NCBI GenBank assembly: GCA_019321725.1
Contig: CM033124.1
Location: 15,182,868-15,246,867 of the forward strand
Direction of reading: 5' to 3'
Length of the DNA: 64,000 nt
From: Paulownia fortunei
Taxonomy: Eukaryota > Streptophyta > Magnoliopsida > Lamiales > Paulowniaceae
In this document: one piece after another, positions 63,698 through 64,000 of the stretch
How the letters are laid out: every line of letters begins with the position of its first letter
Position numbering within the stretch: the first letter of the stretch is position 1
Notes under the pieces: model-generated
What the model was told of the DNA's origin: nothing
The model's database searches: none
The model's input: the letters and a program-made list of their open reading frames with translations, nothing else
Translations under genes and position numbers: made by a program

Positions 63698-64000
63698 TGT
63701 TAGATCTGTTTTCATGTTATTACCAACTTTACTTGTTAATCAGATTCAATTATTGTACAATTTGTTGCAACAAGTAAATGACAATAAATTAAATGACATA
63801 CGAAACTTTTATGTGCTTCAAATACGAATGTACTCTACATACACGAAACCATAATCTACAATGAATACTTCACTAAGTCAGATTACAGTTAGAATACTGG
63901 GACTAATTCAAAATACAAAGACTTTCTATTTACTAATAACGTCGTTTTTAAATAAATTAATTAGTGAAGTTTCAATGAGATCCCCTCGACTTTTAAATAT
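63698..64000 (-). repeat. Right LTR (5' LTR of the minus-strand element), truncated by window end
   Basis: Starts tgttagatctg and is collinear with the left LTR for all 303 visible bases. About 650 bases should lie beyond the window. Confidence 0.85.

Larger units (their letters stand above)
59166..64000 (-). mobile_element. Ty1-copia-like LTR retrotransposon, non-autonomous and decayed, right end outside window
   Basis: Minus-strand element with a 951-bp LTR at 59166-60116, an internal region at 60117-63697, and a second LTR starting at 63698 and cut by the window end. On the minus strand the order is 5' LTR, primer-binding site complementary to initiator tRNA-Met (TGGTATCAGAGC), decayed copia gag, an unrelated long ORF, polypurine tract, 3' LTR. 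No protease, integrase, reverse transcriptase or RNase H motif is visible in the 3.6-kb interior. Many base differences between the two LTR copies and many stops show an old insertion. Confidence 0.88.

Overview
This is a window of plant nuclear DNA. It is AT-rich, its genes are split by short GT..AG introns, and its proteins match flowering-plant families residue by residue. The encoded proteins point to a eudicot; I cannot name the species. Coding exons are clearly richer in G+C than the flanks. The 43.5-54.5 kb and 13.3-18.6 kb stretches are gene-free and hold only simple repeats and small element remnants.

Layout from left to right. (1) 1-2836 (+): 3' part of the thylakoid PP2C phosphatase TAP38/PPH1. 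(2) 4360-5017 (-): a three-exon gene for a secreted precursor of a PSY-type sulfated peptide. (3) 9246-11952 (-): importin beta-1 (KPNB1) with a 1.1-kb 5'UTR intron. (4) 19096-22870 (+): ER chaperone BiP ending in HDEL, behind a promoter with three ERSE-II sites, one of them a full P-UPRE. (5) 23943-27264 (-): membrane-anchored acyl-CoA-binding protein with ankyrin repeats (ACBP1/2 type). (6) 28395-30094 (-): GH17 endo-1,3-beta-glucanase with an X8 domain broken by one extra base. (7) 32051-32121 (-): tRNA-Gly(CCC). (8) 32668-34831 (-): thylakoid lumen pentapeptide-repeat protein (17.4-kDa type). (9) 35640-35918 (+): small uncharacterised acidic plant protein. (10) 39085-42446 (-): 718-aa WD40 protein, followed at 38.1-39.0 kb by an unidentified degenerate coding relic. 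(11) 54619-57221 (-): ATXR6-type H3K27 monomethyltransferase with PHD, PIP box and SET, behind two E2F sites. (12) 59166 to the window end: a minus-strand Ty1-copia-like LTR element with decayed gag, a plant 'transposon protein' type ORF in place of pol, and two diverged LTRs.

The genes form no pathway, but their order is informative. From memory of the Arabidopsis map, ACBP1, KPNB1, the lumenal 17.4-kDa protein and a WD40 gene lie side by side on chromosome 5, while ACBP2 and TAP38/PPH1 lie together on chromosome 4. The window carries both sets in one place, as expected of the unduplicated ancestral segment.

All exon boundaries were read by hand from GT/AG sites and reading-frame continuity. 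The summed exon lengths are multiples of three for every gene except the glucanase, which is over by exactly one base.
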